A stretch of 6,014 bases of DNA from Victivallales bacterium (GTDB lineage: Bacteria; Verrucomicrobiota; Lentisphaeria; Oligosphaerales; Lenti-02), in the NCBI GenBank assembly GCA_018648945.1, contig JABGQJ010000490.1, forward strand, positions 1 to 6,014, read 5' to 3'. Below the pieces are notes generated by a model, which was given only the letters and a program-made list of their open reading frames with translations, was not told where the DNA came from and searched no databases. Position numbers and translations under genes: made by a program. Below are positions 1 through 6,014 of this stretch, in pieces. Numbering within the stretch: position 1 is the stretch's first letter; each line of letters begins with the position of its first letter.

Positions 1-2
1 CG

Positions 3-116
3 TACGCGGTTGCCCAGCAGTTCCTGCCGTTTCACCGGGAGGCGGCGCAAGTGCCGGTGTGTGTGGAATCGAGCATGACTGTCAGGGAAGCTCGGCGCTG
101 TAGAGGTGGACAGTGA
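3..116 (+). CDS. Possible 3' end of an unidentified rightward gene (partial)
   Basis: An open frame enters from the left edge and runs 37 codons to a TGA at 114-116. Its first 25 codons (YAVAQQFLPFHREAAQVPV and on) look protein-like, and of the three forward frames it has the highest share of G or C at third positions. The last dozen residues (MTVREARRCRGGQ) look less natural. The frame overlaps the final 35 bp of the convergent secreted-protein gene, which is possible but reduces confidence. No family can be recognised from so short a piece. If it is not coding, bases 1-81 are simply the downstream flank of the minus-strand gene. Confidence 0.3.
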   Translation, partial: YAVAQQFLPFHREAAQVPVCVESSMTVREARRCRGGQ

Positions 117-1380
117 GCCAGGGGAAGACGTCGTCGATGGCTCCCTCCGTGACCGTGATCTCGTCGCCGGCCTTGCGCTTCTCGCAGTGGACGCGGAGGC
201 CGGATATGCCTTCTGGCAGGCCGCTGATCTTGGCGGTGACCGGGCGTTCCTGGGAGCTGACGGCAACGATGTAGAGCTTGCCCTTGTGCTTTCTGCCCAG
301 CACGTTCACTGACGGCAGGGAGATGTCTTCCTCGAAGCCGTACGGTCGGAAGGTCGCGGTCCGGGGCGAGCCCTTGGTCACCGTGACCGTGAGTGGCACG
401 TCCTCGCCAAAAAGCAGAGCCTGGTCCAGACCGGGCACGGCCTGCAGATTCCGCGCCGCGCGGTTGAACCCGTCCGCCCACGTCTTCTGGAATATCGGCA
501 GGTCGCGGCGATGCCAGAAGGAGAAGACGAAGATGCCCCGCGCCCCAGAGGCGATGCAGGACCAGAAGTCGTGGTAGGCGCCGACGGGGGTGATCGGGTC
601 GCTCTTGAGGAGTCCGCCGGAGAACATCATGGGAATGCCGATGGGGGTTTTCTCGCCCTTCAGGTAGTCCTGTCCAATCGTGCAGCCGGCCTCTTCGATA
701 CCCCGGATGGTCTCCTCCATGCGCCAGCGCACCCAGGGGCGGGATTGGTGGGAGTACTCCGTGTAGATCCCAGTGCCGATGATGTCCAGATACTGCACGT
801 ACTTGGCAATGCTCTTGGCCGAGTAATGGCCGGGAAGGTACATGTAGTTGGGGCGCTGTTGCGGATCGTGCTTCCGGGTCCAGGCGCTCAGGTTCTTGAC
901 GATCTGGTATTCGTCCTTGCGCCACCAGCGTTGCTCCTCCGGAAAGTCCCACCACGCCAATGCATCGTGCGCGGCCAGCGCCCGGATGTCGGTGGCGACC
1001 TCTTCCTCCGTGCGCAAACGGTCGGTCGGAGCCACACCCTTGCCCGTGCCGTCCGCCTCTTCCAGATTGGCGGCGGTGGCGTCATCATCCCCCTTCTTGG
1101 GTGCGGGCTTGGCGGGAGTCTTGGTCTTCACCTTGCCTTCGATGTGGGCCACGGAGAGCCAACCGGCCTCCTCGATCTTGTCGAAGTACGACTCCTTGAA
1201 GCTGTAGCGGTGCCCCACGTTCCAGCCAGCGGGCTCCACCTCCTTCATCTCCTCGACCGTGTGGATGGAATACAGCACGAGGGGGAACCGCGTGCCGGCC
1301 GGGTAGATGGGTTTCGGGGGTTCGCCGCCGAGGGACGCCGCCGCCAGGGAGAGAATCGCGCCGACTAGAGATCTGTTCAT
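82..1380 (-). CDS. Exported glycoside-hydrolase-like TIM-barrel protein with C-terminal beta domain
   Basis: This 432-residue protein is predicted to be exported. Residues 1-19 form a short signal peptide (MNR, then a hydrophobic stretch ending ASLGG) with no lipobox cysteine. Residues 30-310 follow the plan of glycoside-hydrolase-like (beta/alpha)8 barrels: FPLVLYSIHT as an early strand, LAWWDFPEEQ at 141-150 where relatives carry a W-x-x-DEP-type strand, KHDPQQRP at 170-177, YLDIIGTGIYTEY at 197-209, and IASGARGIFVFSFW at 276-289, a typical late strand. Residues 328-432 look like a beta-sandwich with the KGKLYIVAVSSQERPVTAKI pattern common at the C-termini of such enzymes. E148 and E208 are candidate acidic active-site residues, but the assignment is inference, and substrate and activity are unknown. 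An unusual charged insert lies at about 83-120. The start at 1380 is chosen because it begins the signal peptide and has GAAAGG 7 nt upstream; an in-frame ATG at 1419 would add 13 residues ahead of the signal peptide. The gene is divergent from the racemase gene. Confidence 0.75.
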   Translation of the reverse strand: MNRSLVGAILSLAAASLGGEPPKPIYPAGTRFPLVLYSIHTVEEMKEVEPAGWNVGHRYSFKESYFDKIEEAGWLSVAHIEGKVKTKTPAKPAPKKGDDDATAANLEEADGTGKGVAPTDRLRTEEEVATDIRALAAHDALAWWDFPEEQRWWRKDEYQIVKNLSAWTRKHDPQQRPNYMYLPGHYSAKSIAKYVQYLDIIGTGIYTEYSHQSRPWVRWRMEETIRGIEEAGCTIGQDYLKGEKTPIGIPMMFSGGLLKSDPITPVGAYHDFWSCIASGARGIFVFSFWHRRDLPIFQKTWADGFNRAARNLQAVPGLDQALLFGEDVPLTVTVTKGSPRTATFRPYGFEEDISLPSVNVLGRKHKGKLYIVAVSSQERPVTAKISGLPEGISGLRVHCEKRKAGDEITVTEGAIDDVFPWLTVHLYSAELP

Positions 1381-1387
1381 GCCATGG

Positions 1388-1393
1388 CCTTTC
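1388..1393 (-). promoter_or_regulatory. Ribosome-binding site of the secreted protein gene
   Basis: Read on the minus strand this is GAAAGG, 7 nt before the ATG at 1380. It supports that start over the upstream in-frame ATG at 1419. Confidence 0.6.
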
Positions 1394-1421
1394 GTTGTTG
1401 GGCTGCAGCCTCTCCTCATTC

Positions 1422-1449
1422 ACAATAGGCGACATCAAGGCAGGAGCAA
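1422..1449 (-). promoter_or_regulatory. Weak candidate -35/-10 promoter for the secreted protein gene
   Basis: On the minus strand TTGCTC (1449-1444) and TATTGT (1427-1422) are separated by 16 bp and would give a leader of roughly 35 nt before the start at 1380. The match to the sigma-70 consensus is only partial (3 of 6 and 4 of 6), so this is a suggestion based on spacing and position. Confidence 0.22.
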
Positions 1450-1541
1450 TGTGCGTGGCCCTCTTGCCTTCCCCATTACCATGCACCAAACTGTGGCACG
1501 CGACCGAAGTTCGCCCACTACCCAGAGACCAAGAGATCTTT

Positions 1542-2777
1542 ATGAAGCCAATCGACAGCTTGCGCGTGCGCCTTGGTGGTAGCCATCGCGACCGGGAGGC
1601 GACTTTCCAGCTCCCGAAGGAGTGGCAGGCCGCCCTGTGCCCGCCGGACGGCGCCCCCCTTCTCCAGCCAGCGGACATCGCTAGGACCTTTGCCCAGCCC
1701 ATGGGCTCCGCCACGATCCGCGAGCGGGCAACCGGGGCGAAGAGCGCCGCGATCCTAGTGGATGATTTCCGCCGACCGACACCGGCGGAGGCCCTCTGCC
1801 TAACGGTCATCGAGGAGCTGAATCAGGCGGGCATCCAGAAGGAGGGCATCCGCATTTTTCTGGGCAATGGCGCGCACCGGACCATGACCGAGGACGAATG
1901 CCGCCAGCGGCTGGGTCGCGCCTTCGATCAGGTTGCAGAGGTGATCTCGCACGACGCATTCAGCCCGGATGTGGCCTACTTCGGCGTGACTGCTGGCCAT
2001 ACCCCCGTGCTCATCAACCGCCAAGCCGCCGAAGCTGATTTCTCCATCTCCATGTCCACCGTCTATCCGCACACGCTGACCGGCTGGGGTGGCGGGGCCA
2101 AGATGGTACTTCCCGGCATTGCCCATGTCTCCACCTCCCACTACCACCACATGAATCAGGCGGCCGGGGAATGGGGTGGCGATCCGGGACTGTCTCCTGC
2201 CCGGCTGGACCTCGAGGAAGCCGCCGCCATGTTCGGCCTGGACATGTCCATCTGCTGCGTGATCGGCGAGGGCAAGCAACTGGTCGGCCTCACCGTGGGC
2301 GATCCCACCCAGGCCCATCGCCAGGCCGTGGCACTGGCCCGGGATGCCTACGCCACCGACATGGGCGTGACGCCCCCCGATCTGGTCATCGCCAACTCCT
2401 ATCCCATGGATGGCGATCCCACCCAGCTTGGCAAGACCGAAATCCCCGCCAGCCAGATGGGCGTCCCCATCCTCATCATCATGGATTTCGCTGATCCTTG
2501 CCCCTGGCACGGCGTCTACCACGGGCCCTGGAGCGAATTTGCCAGCAAGCCCCAACCCAGCTTGCCCGAGCACACTCCCGAGTTGCTTGCCAACGCCGCC
2601 GTCTTCATGTATTGCCCGCAAGCTGCCGACGGCTACGTCCCCGAGAGTCGGTCCTGGTACTGCGACCACGATTGGGATCGGCTCATGGCGGCCATGGTCC
2701 AGCGTTTCCCCAAGGCCAACGTCGCCGTCTTGCCCATTGCTCCCCTACAGATCCCCCGGAGTGCGGTGGACGCGTAG
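1542..2777 (+). CDS. larA: LarA-family nickel-pincer 2-hydroxyacid racemase/epimerase
   Basis: This complete 411-residue cytoplasmic protein belongs to the lactate racemase LarA family (DUF2088-type N-terminal domain plus LarA C-terminal domain). The family uses a nickel-pincer nucleotide cofactor bound to a lysine to racemise or epimerise 2-hydroxyacids by hydride transfer. Visible motifs are VDDFRRPTP (73-81; D75 and R78 match the family Asp and Arg), GNGAHRTM (108-115; H112), YPHTLTGWGGGAKMVLPGI (175-193; H177 and the cofactor-anchoring K187), SHYHH (199-203; H203, expected nickel ligand) and YPMDGDPTQLGK (287-298; K298). All key residues of the Lactobacillus enzyme have counterparts, so it is probably active. 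The substrate is not necessarily lactate: Arg replaces Thr in the DxTRP motif and Ala replaces Thr in GTHR. The start at 1542 places MKPIDSLRVRLGG directly before the conserved core, and the frame upstream to 1395 (49 codons) looks non-coding. No larB, larC or larE cofactor genes are in the window. Confidence 0.9.
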   Translation: MKPIDSLRVRLGGSHRDREATFQLPKEWQAALCPPDGAPLLQPADIARTFAQPMGSATIRERATGAKSAAILVDDFRRPTPAEALCLTVIEELNQAGIQKEGIRIFLGNGAHRTMTEDECRQRLGRAFDQVAEVISHDAFSPDVAYFGVTAGHTPVLINRQAAEADFSISMSTVYPHTLTGWGGGAKMVLPGIAHVSTSHYHHMNQAAGEWGGDPGLSPARLDLEEAAAMFGLDMSICCVIGEGKQLVGLTVGDPTQAHRQAVALARDAYATDMGVTPPDLVIANSYPMDGDPTQLGKTEIPASQMGVPILIIMDFADPCPWHGVYHGPWSEFASKPQPSLPEHTPELLANAAVFMYCPQAADGYVPESRSWYCDHDWDRLMAAMVQRFPKANVAVLPIAPLQIPRSAVDA

Positions 2778-2779
2778 CC

Positions 2780-4150
2780 TCACACGATATCCCTGTGCAG
2801 GCAGTGATAGCGCAGCGCCCACAGGGAGGCCAGCATGGACACGAAGGGGAGAGTGCCCCAAACGGCCAGTGGCATGTGCCACCCCGTCTGCGCCAAAAGA
2901 ACCACGGCTGGGAAGAGCGCCATCCCGACCAGCATGACGACTGCAGTGCGTTTCTTCAGCCAAGTCAGCACGGCAACGGCCAGGGGGATCACGATGATGG
3001 GGATCAGGGCGTAGAGGTAGGGGAATGGCTGGAACGACAGCGTGGCGTGACGCAGCGTCAGCGATGGCATCGACGGCGCGATGGCGTGGCTCAGGGCCAC
3101 CAACGGCCACATCATGCACGCCGACAGCGCAGTCAGTAGCAGAACGCCAATCACGGCCAGGACGTGTCGTTGGCGACGCCCGATGGGCAGCAGTGTGGTC
3201 GCGTGGACGCGGCGCAGGGGAATCGCCATGGTGGCGGGCATGATGAAGAGGATGACCGATTTCCTGCCGCCCGCGATGTACCCCGTGAGCAGAACGAAGA
3301 TCGTGCCGAACACAACCCCTTTCAGAATCCCCTTCCCCGTGCTGGCCCCGAGCCACTCGTACTGGACCGCATGCCAGTAGCGCAGCACCCCCTCTGGGCG
3401 GGAGTGTCGGATTCCCTTGATGCAGGAGTGTGCCATTGGGCGACTCCCGAGCTCTGGCTGGCGCGATCCCTTGTTGGCCTTGCGCCACTGATGGTACTGG
3501 GTCGCTTTGGCCATGTTGAACTCGTCGGCGAACGTGAGGGTACGAAGCCCGGCCCAGCGGCGGGCCAGAGCCCGGCGGCCCAAATACCGCCATGACCAAG
3601 CGATCCCGGCAAGGGCCAGCACCGCAGCCCAGCCGGGGTGCTCCTGGACCGCCGGATCTACCGCCCGCGGGGGCGCGAACAACGAACTGCCGAGGATCAC
3701 CAGAGGCAGGAACCCGAGGGTCGGCGCCACAAAGGGCAGCACAAAGCCAAGAACGCCACCCGCCATGTAGCAGGCCGTGCCCAGCAGCCAGACTGCCCCG
3801 AGCAAGCCAGGGCGCTGCCCCATGGTAGGCTGGCGAAGCACCAGCCAGCACAAGGGGGCCACTGCGGCGAACAGCGCGCCCTGAAGCAGAGCCTGACGAG
3901 GCGCGACCCCGGTGTGACGGGGCAGGAGAAAGGCGAACGGTCGGGAGGCAACTTCTCGCTGGCAGGTGCCAAAGATCAGCCCAATCACGGCCAGGAACAG
4001 GAACAGGTACAGGAGCACGGGGGGAGCCGACCTCCTGGCAGAGGCGGCGCCAACCACCATCCCAACCATGGGCAGGGCCAGGAACAGGTAGACCAACCAG
4101 AGCGCCCGGCGTTGGTAGAGGTGCTTCAAGTTTGCGGCTAGGGGGTGCAT
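2780..4150 (-). CDS. ABC-2-like permease A, twelve membrane segments, second of a paralogous pair
   Basis: This 456-residue inner-membrane protein is a likely transmembrane subunit of the ABC transporter whose ATPase lies upstream. It begins with an amphipathic, basic segment (AANLKHLYQRR, 5-15) typical of the cytoplasmic elbow helix of ABC-2 permeases. About six hydrophobic segments follow up to residue 190, then a charged segment of about 85 residues containing DEFN-x-x-KA and YHQWR, then about six more up to the C-terminus (ALRYHCLHRDIV). A motif of the form FLLPRHTG follows segment 2, and a similar LLPIGRRQR follows segment 8, suggesting two fused halves. By eye about half of aligned positions match the upstream permease. 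The start at 4150 aligns exactly with the paralogue's start and has AAAGGAG 7 nt upstream. It lies 13 bp after the previous stop and ends 2 bp from the convergent racemase stop. The cargo is unknown; export of a peptide, lipid, polysaccharide or toxic compound are all possible. Confidence 0.8.
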   Translation of the reverse strand: MHPLAANLKHLYQRRALWLVYLFLALPMVGMVVGAASARRSAPPVLLYLFLFLAVIGLIFGTCQREVASRPFAFLLPRHTGVAPRQALLQGALFAAVAPLCWLVLRQPTMGQRPGLLGAVWLLGTACYMAGGVLGFVLPFVAPTLGFLPLVILGSSLFAPPRAVDPAVQEHPGWAAVLALAGIAWSWRYLGRRALARRWAGLRTLTFADEFNMAKATQYHQWRKANKGSRQPELGSRPMAHSCIKGIRHSRPEGVLRYWHAVQYEWLGASTGKGILKGVVFGTIFVLLTGYIAGGRKSVILFIMPATMAIPLRRVHATTLLPIGRRQRHVLAVIGVLLLTALSACMMWPLVALSHAIAPSMPSLTLRHATLSFQPFPYLYALIPIIVIPLAVAVLTWLKKRTAVVMLVGMALFPAVVLLAQTGWHMPLAVWGTLPFVSMLASLWALRYHCLHRDIV

Positions 4151-4157
4151 GTCATGG

Positions 4158-4164
4158 CTCCTTT
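4158..4164 (-). promoter_or_regulatory. Strong ribosome-binding site of permease A
   Basis: AAAGGAG on the minus strand lies 7 nt before the ATG at 4150. Its first base is the last base of the upstream permease's TGA stop, so translation of the two genes is probably coupled. Confidence 0.75.
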
Positions 4165-5519
4165 CACACGAGATCCCGTCGCAGGCAATGGTAGCGCAGG
4201 ACCAAGAGGGACAGCAACAGGGAGATGGGAGGAAGGGCCAGCCAGATGGCCGATGACGTGCCGCCGGGCATTTGCGTCAAGACCATCGCCAGTGGGAACA
4301 GGACTACCCAGGCTAGCAGCGCAAAACGACTGCGCTTCCTCAGCCACGTCTGTATCGCCAGTACGCCGGGGATAAGGGTGCCGGGAGCCAAAACGTAGAG
4401 GTAGGGGAAGGGCTGGGGCGAGAATGTGGCCCCGCGCACGGAGAGCGGGGACATGAGTGGGAGGATAGCGTGGCTGAGGCCCGCGGCCACGCAGGCAAAG
4501 ACCGTCCCCAGCACGGTCAGGATGGACAGGTCCGTCACGGCCAAGAGAAACCGTTGGCGGCGACCAACAGGTAGGAATATCTTGGCCTGCAGATGCCGCA
4601 TGGTTGCCATCATGGCACCAGGCATAATGAAGTAGATGATCGAGTTCGCGCCACCAGCGATGTACATCATGAACGGGACGCTGATGGCGGTCGGCCAGAT
4701 CAGGTTGGCCAGTTGCTTCGGAGTTACGGCACCGAACCATTCATACCAGGTGGAGTACGCATAGCGCAGGATGCTGCGGGGTTGGTTGCGGCGGATGCCG
4801 TCGGCGCAAAGTCGCGCCACGGCCGGACTGCCGAGCTCCGGCTGGGAATCGACGCGCCTGGCCCGACGCCACTGGTGGTATCTGGCCGCCTTAGTCACGT
4901 TGAATTCGTCGAGGAACGCGAGGGAGCGGCCTGCAGCACAGCGGCGAGAGAGGCCCTGGCGGCCAAGGTACTTCCATGACCAGGCAAGCAGGGCAAGGGC
5001 ACCAGCCAGAGCCAGGATCGGATACTCCTGAAGCAACCGGTCAACGGCCTGTGGGATGGCCAGGAACGCGCCGCCCATGACCAGGAACGGCAGGAAGCAG
5101 ATGGCTGGCGCCACGAAGGGCAGTGCGAACCCCAGAACCGTGCCTGCCATATAGCAGGCGGCGGCCAGGCTCCAGGCAATGCCCAGCATGCCCAGCGGAT
5201 GGACGGTCCGGATCTGAGGGAGCATCAGCCAACTCAGCGCGGTCAACCCGCCAAAGCAGGCCCCCTGCAGGAGGGCCTGCCGCAAGGCGTTCCCGGTGTG
5301 CCGGGGCAGCAGGAACGAAAGGGGCCGCGACGCGACCTCCCGCTGGTGGATGCCAAGCACCAATCCAAGCACGCCCATCATGAGTAGGGTCCACGTCCTC
5401 CCGGCTCTCCCGCCGAAGCTCAGGAACGCCGCCGGGGTCAGCATGGCCACAATCAAGTAGACGAGCCAAAGCCCCCGGCGCTGGTAGAGGTGCTTCAGGT
5501 TGGCGGTCAGAATACTCAT
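4164..5519 (-). CDS. ABC-2-like permease B, twelve membrane segments, first of a paralogous pair
   Basis: This 451-residue inner-membrane protein is probably the partner of the upstream ATPase. Hydrophobic segments can be placed by eye at about 17-35, 43-57, 84-101, 109-133, 136-156 and 166-182, then 272-289, 291-305, 325-347, 371-391, 399-416 and 424-441. Between the two groups lies a basic, probably cytoplasmic linker (183-270) with DEFNVTKA (204-211), YHQWRRAR (214-221), QPELGS (226-231) and YEWFGA (259-264). The basic N-terminus (ANLKHLYQRR) and C-terminus (RYHCLRRDLV) are predicted to face the cytoplasm. FLLPRHTG (69-76) and FLPVGRRQR (315-323) occupy equivalent places in the two halves, like the conserved loop of ABC-2 permeases. 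The start at 5519 is supported by alignment with permease A, by AGGTGG 6 nt upstream and by its position 1 nt after the ATPase stop; an upstream ATG at 5573 would lie inside the ATPase gene. The substrate cannot be inferred. Confidence 0.8.
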   Translation of the reverse strand: MSILTANLKHLYQRRGLWLVYLIVAMLTPAAFLSFGGRAGRTWTLLMMGVLGLVLGIHQREVASRPLSFLLPRHTGNALRQALLQGACFGGLTALSWLMLPQIRTVHPLGMLGIAWSLAAACYMAGTVLGFALPFVAPAICFLPFLVMGGAFLAIPQAVDRLLQEYPILALAGALALLAWSWKYLGRQGLSRRCAAGRSLAFLDEFNVTKAARYHQWRRARRVDSQPELGSPAVARLCADGIRRNQPRSILRYAYSTWYEWFGAVTPKQLANLIWPTAISVPFMMYIAGGANSIIYFIMPGAMMATMRHLQAKIFLPVGRRQRFLLAVTDLSILTVLGTVFACVAAGLSHAILPLMSPLSVRGATFSPQPFPYLYVLAPGTLIPGVLAIQTWLRKRSRFALLAWVVLFPLAMVLTQMPGGTSSAIWLALPPISLLLSLLVLRYHCLRRDLV

Positions 5520-5520
5520 C

Positions 5521-6014
5521 TCACGCCACCTGTACCGGCTCGCTTTGCACCACGTACCGATAGAGGTCTTCAAGGCCGAGACCTTGGACCTCGACCTTGG
5601 CGTGGTGGGCAGTCTCGAAGGACTGGATGGCGTCGGGACTGACCGTCCGCACCACGGCCTCGGCCTGGCGGCCGGAGACGTTGCAGGAGAGCATTTGGGC
5701 GAATGGCAGTGGATTGGGCAGGTCGGTCGTTGCGGTGATGACCAACCGCGAGAACTCCTCCTGGAGCTCCGCGAAGGAACAGTCGCGGATTAGCTTCCCC
5801 TCGTGCATGATCAAGGCATGGTCAATCACTTTCTCCACGTCGCCGAGGATATGGGAAGAGATGACGATGGTCCGGTCGGGGCTCTGGATGATCTCCATGA
5901 GTAGGTCCAGGAACTGCCCTCTGGCGATGGGGTCGAGCCCGGCGGCGGGTTCGTCCAAGATCAACAGGTCCGGCTCCGGGCATACCGCCAGCAGGATCGC
6001 CAGCCGTTGCCGGA
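5521..6014 (-). CDS. ABC transporter ATP-binding protein, C-terminal part (truncated by window edge)
   Basis: Only the last 163 complete codons are in the window; the Walker A region and most of the signature motif lie beyond base 6014. The first visible residues, RQRLAILLAV, are the end of the ABC signature (LSGG-x-RQR). Counting from that R, Walker B is LLILDEP (16-22, catalytic E21), the D-loop is AAGLD (23-27) and the H-loop is SSH (52-54, switch H54), so the visible catalytic residues are intact. A C-terminal extension of about 90 residues follows (MHEGKLIRDCSFAELQEEF and on), ending in a GLEDLYRYVV segment of the kind seen in exporter ATPases of the BcrA/YtrB type. The protein would hydrolyse ATP at the inner face of the membrane to drive the two permeases encoded immediately downstream. 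The TTG at 5964 is inside the Walker B region and is not a start. The operon promoter and any regulator lie outside the window. Confidence 0.93.
   Translation of the reverse strand, partial: RQRLAILLAVCPEPDLLILDEPAAGLDPIARGQFLDLLMEIIQSPDRTIVISSHILGDVEKVIDHALIMHEGKLIRDCSFAELQEEFSRLVITATTDLPNPLPFAQMLSCNVSGRQAEAVVRTVSPDAIQSFETAHHAKVEVQGLGLEDLYRYVVQSEPVQVA
5526..5531 (-). promoter_or_regulatory. Ribosome-binding site of permease B inside the ATPase gene
   Basis: AGGTGG on the minus strand lies 6 nt before the ATG at 5519, within the last codons of the ATPase gene. The junction reads TGA-G-ATG, which favours translational coupling of ATPase and permease. Confidence 0.6.

Larger units (their letters stand above)
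1381..1541. promoter_or_regulatory. Divergent intergenic region with short palindromes
   Basis: These 161 bp separate the start codons of the secreted protein (leftward) and the LarA-family protein (rightward), so promoters for both should lie here. Visible structure includes the 8-bp palindrome GCCATGGC at 1381-1388, directly against the leftward start codon. The 10-bp palindrome GGCTGCAGCC lies at 1401-1410 and the interrupted repeat CGAAGTTCG at 1504-1512. The palindromes are short enough to arise by chance and no known operator is recognised. No convincing sigma-70 promoter was found for the rightward gene, and its ribosome-binding site is weak (AGAGA/GAGAT upstream of 1542). Confidence 0.55.

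Noticed and set aside
33..59. Inverted repeat CACCGG/CCGGTG as a terminator for the secreted protein gene
   Set aside because: The stem is only 6 bp with a 15-nt loop and no T-run follows. It may also lie within the coding tail of another gene.
511..1368. Long plus-strand open frame opposite the secreted protein gene
   Set aside because: It is antisense to a gene with clear protein-family patterns. Its own sequence shows no recognisable domain, as expected for a GC-rich mirror frame.
1381..1419. Start of the secreted protein at ATG 1419
   Set aside because: It would put 13 mostly polar or basic residues ahead of a good signal peptide. The ATG at 1380 has a better ribosome-binding site.
1395..1541. 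Extended N-terminus of the LarA-family protein from ATG 1395
   Set aside because: The extra 49 residues do not resemble the family. The conserved core begins just after the ATG at 1542, and the longer form would consume the divergent promoter region.
1800..2669. Long minus-strand open frame opposite the racemase gene
   Set aside because: It is a His/Gly-rich translation without a domain, antisense to the well-supported LarA-family gene.
2745..3851. Long minus-strand open frame overlapping permease A
   Set aside because: It is Arg/Pro/Gly-rich, out-of-frame translation of the permease gene and lacks membrane segments or motifs.
5520..5573. Start of permease B at ATG 5573
   Set aside because: It would overlap the end of the ATPase gene by about 50 bp, and the added residues have no counterpart in permease A.
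5521..5964. Complete small ATPase starting at TTG 5964
   Set aside because: The TTG lies inside the Walker B motif, and the same frame stays open to the window edge with the end of the ABC signature visible, so the gene is truncated by the window.

Overview
The window is a GC-rich bacterial segment (strong G/C bias at third codon positions) with five supportable genes, plus a doubtful gene tail at the left edge. Nothing in it identifies the species. A secreted TIM-barrel protein of the glycoside-hydrolase type, a LarA-family nickel-pincer racemase and an unusual ABC-2 exporter would fit a planctomycete/Verrucomicrobia-like or other environmental carbohydrate-degrading bacterium, but that is inference from gene content only. 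No rRNA, tRNA, mobile element, CRISPR array or attachment site was seen.

Layout. Bases 1-81 hold at most the 3' end of a rightward gene. From 1380 down to 82 (minus strand) lies an exported protein of 432 residues that resembles a glycoside hydrolase and has a C-terminal beta domain. A 161-bp divergent intergenic region (1381-1541) must carry the promoters for this gene and for the rightward gene 1542-2777, a complete LarA-family protein that keeps all the expected cofactor and catalytic residues. It ends only 2 bp from the end of a leftward operon that fills the rest of the window. In transcription order that operon is an ABC ATPase (cut by the right edge, 6014-5521), a large ABC-2-like permease (5519-4164) and a second, paralogous permease (4150-2780).

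How the genes may work together. The ATPase and the two permeases are separated by 1 and 13 bp and have ribosome-binding sites inside or overlapping the preceding coding sequence, so they are almost certainly co-transcribed and form one transporter. Each permease appears to have twelve membrane segments arranged as 6+6 around a charged cytoplasmic linker of about 85 residues. Each could therefore be a fused pair of ABC-2 half-domains, and the gene has then been duplicated in tandem. This is the most unusual feature of the window. The secreted protein and the racemase share a divergent promoter region and might both serve use of sugars or sugar acids. Nothing in the sequence ties the exporter to them functionally.
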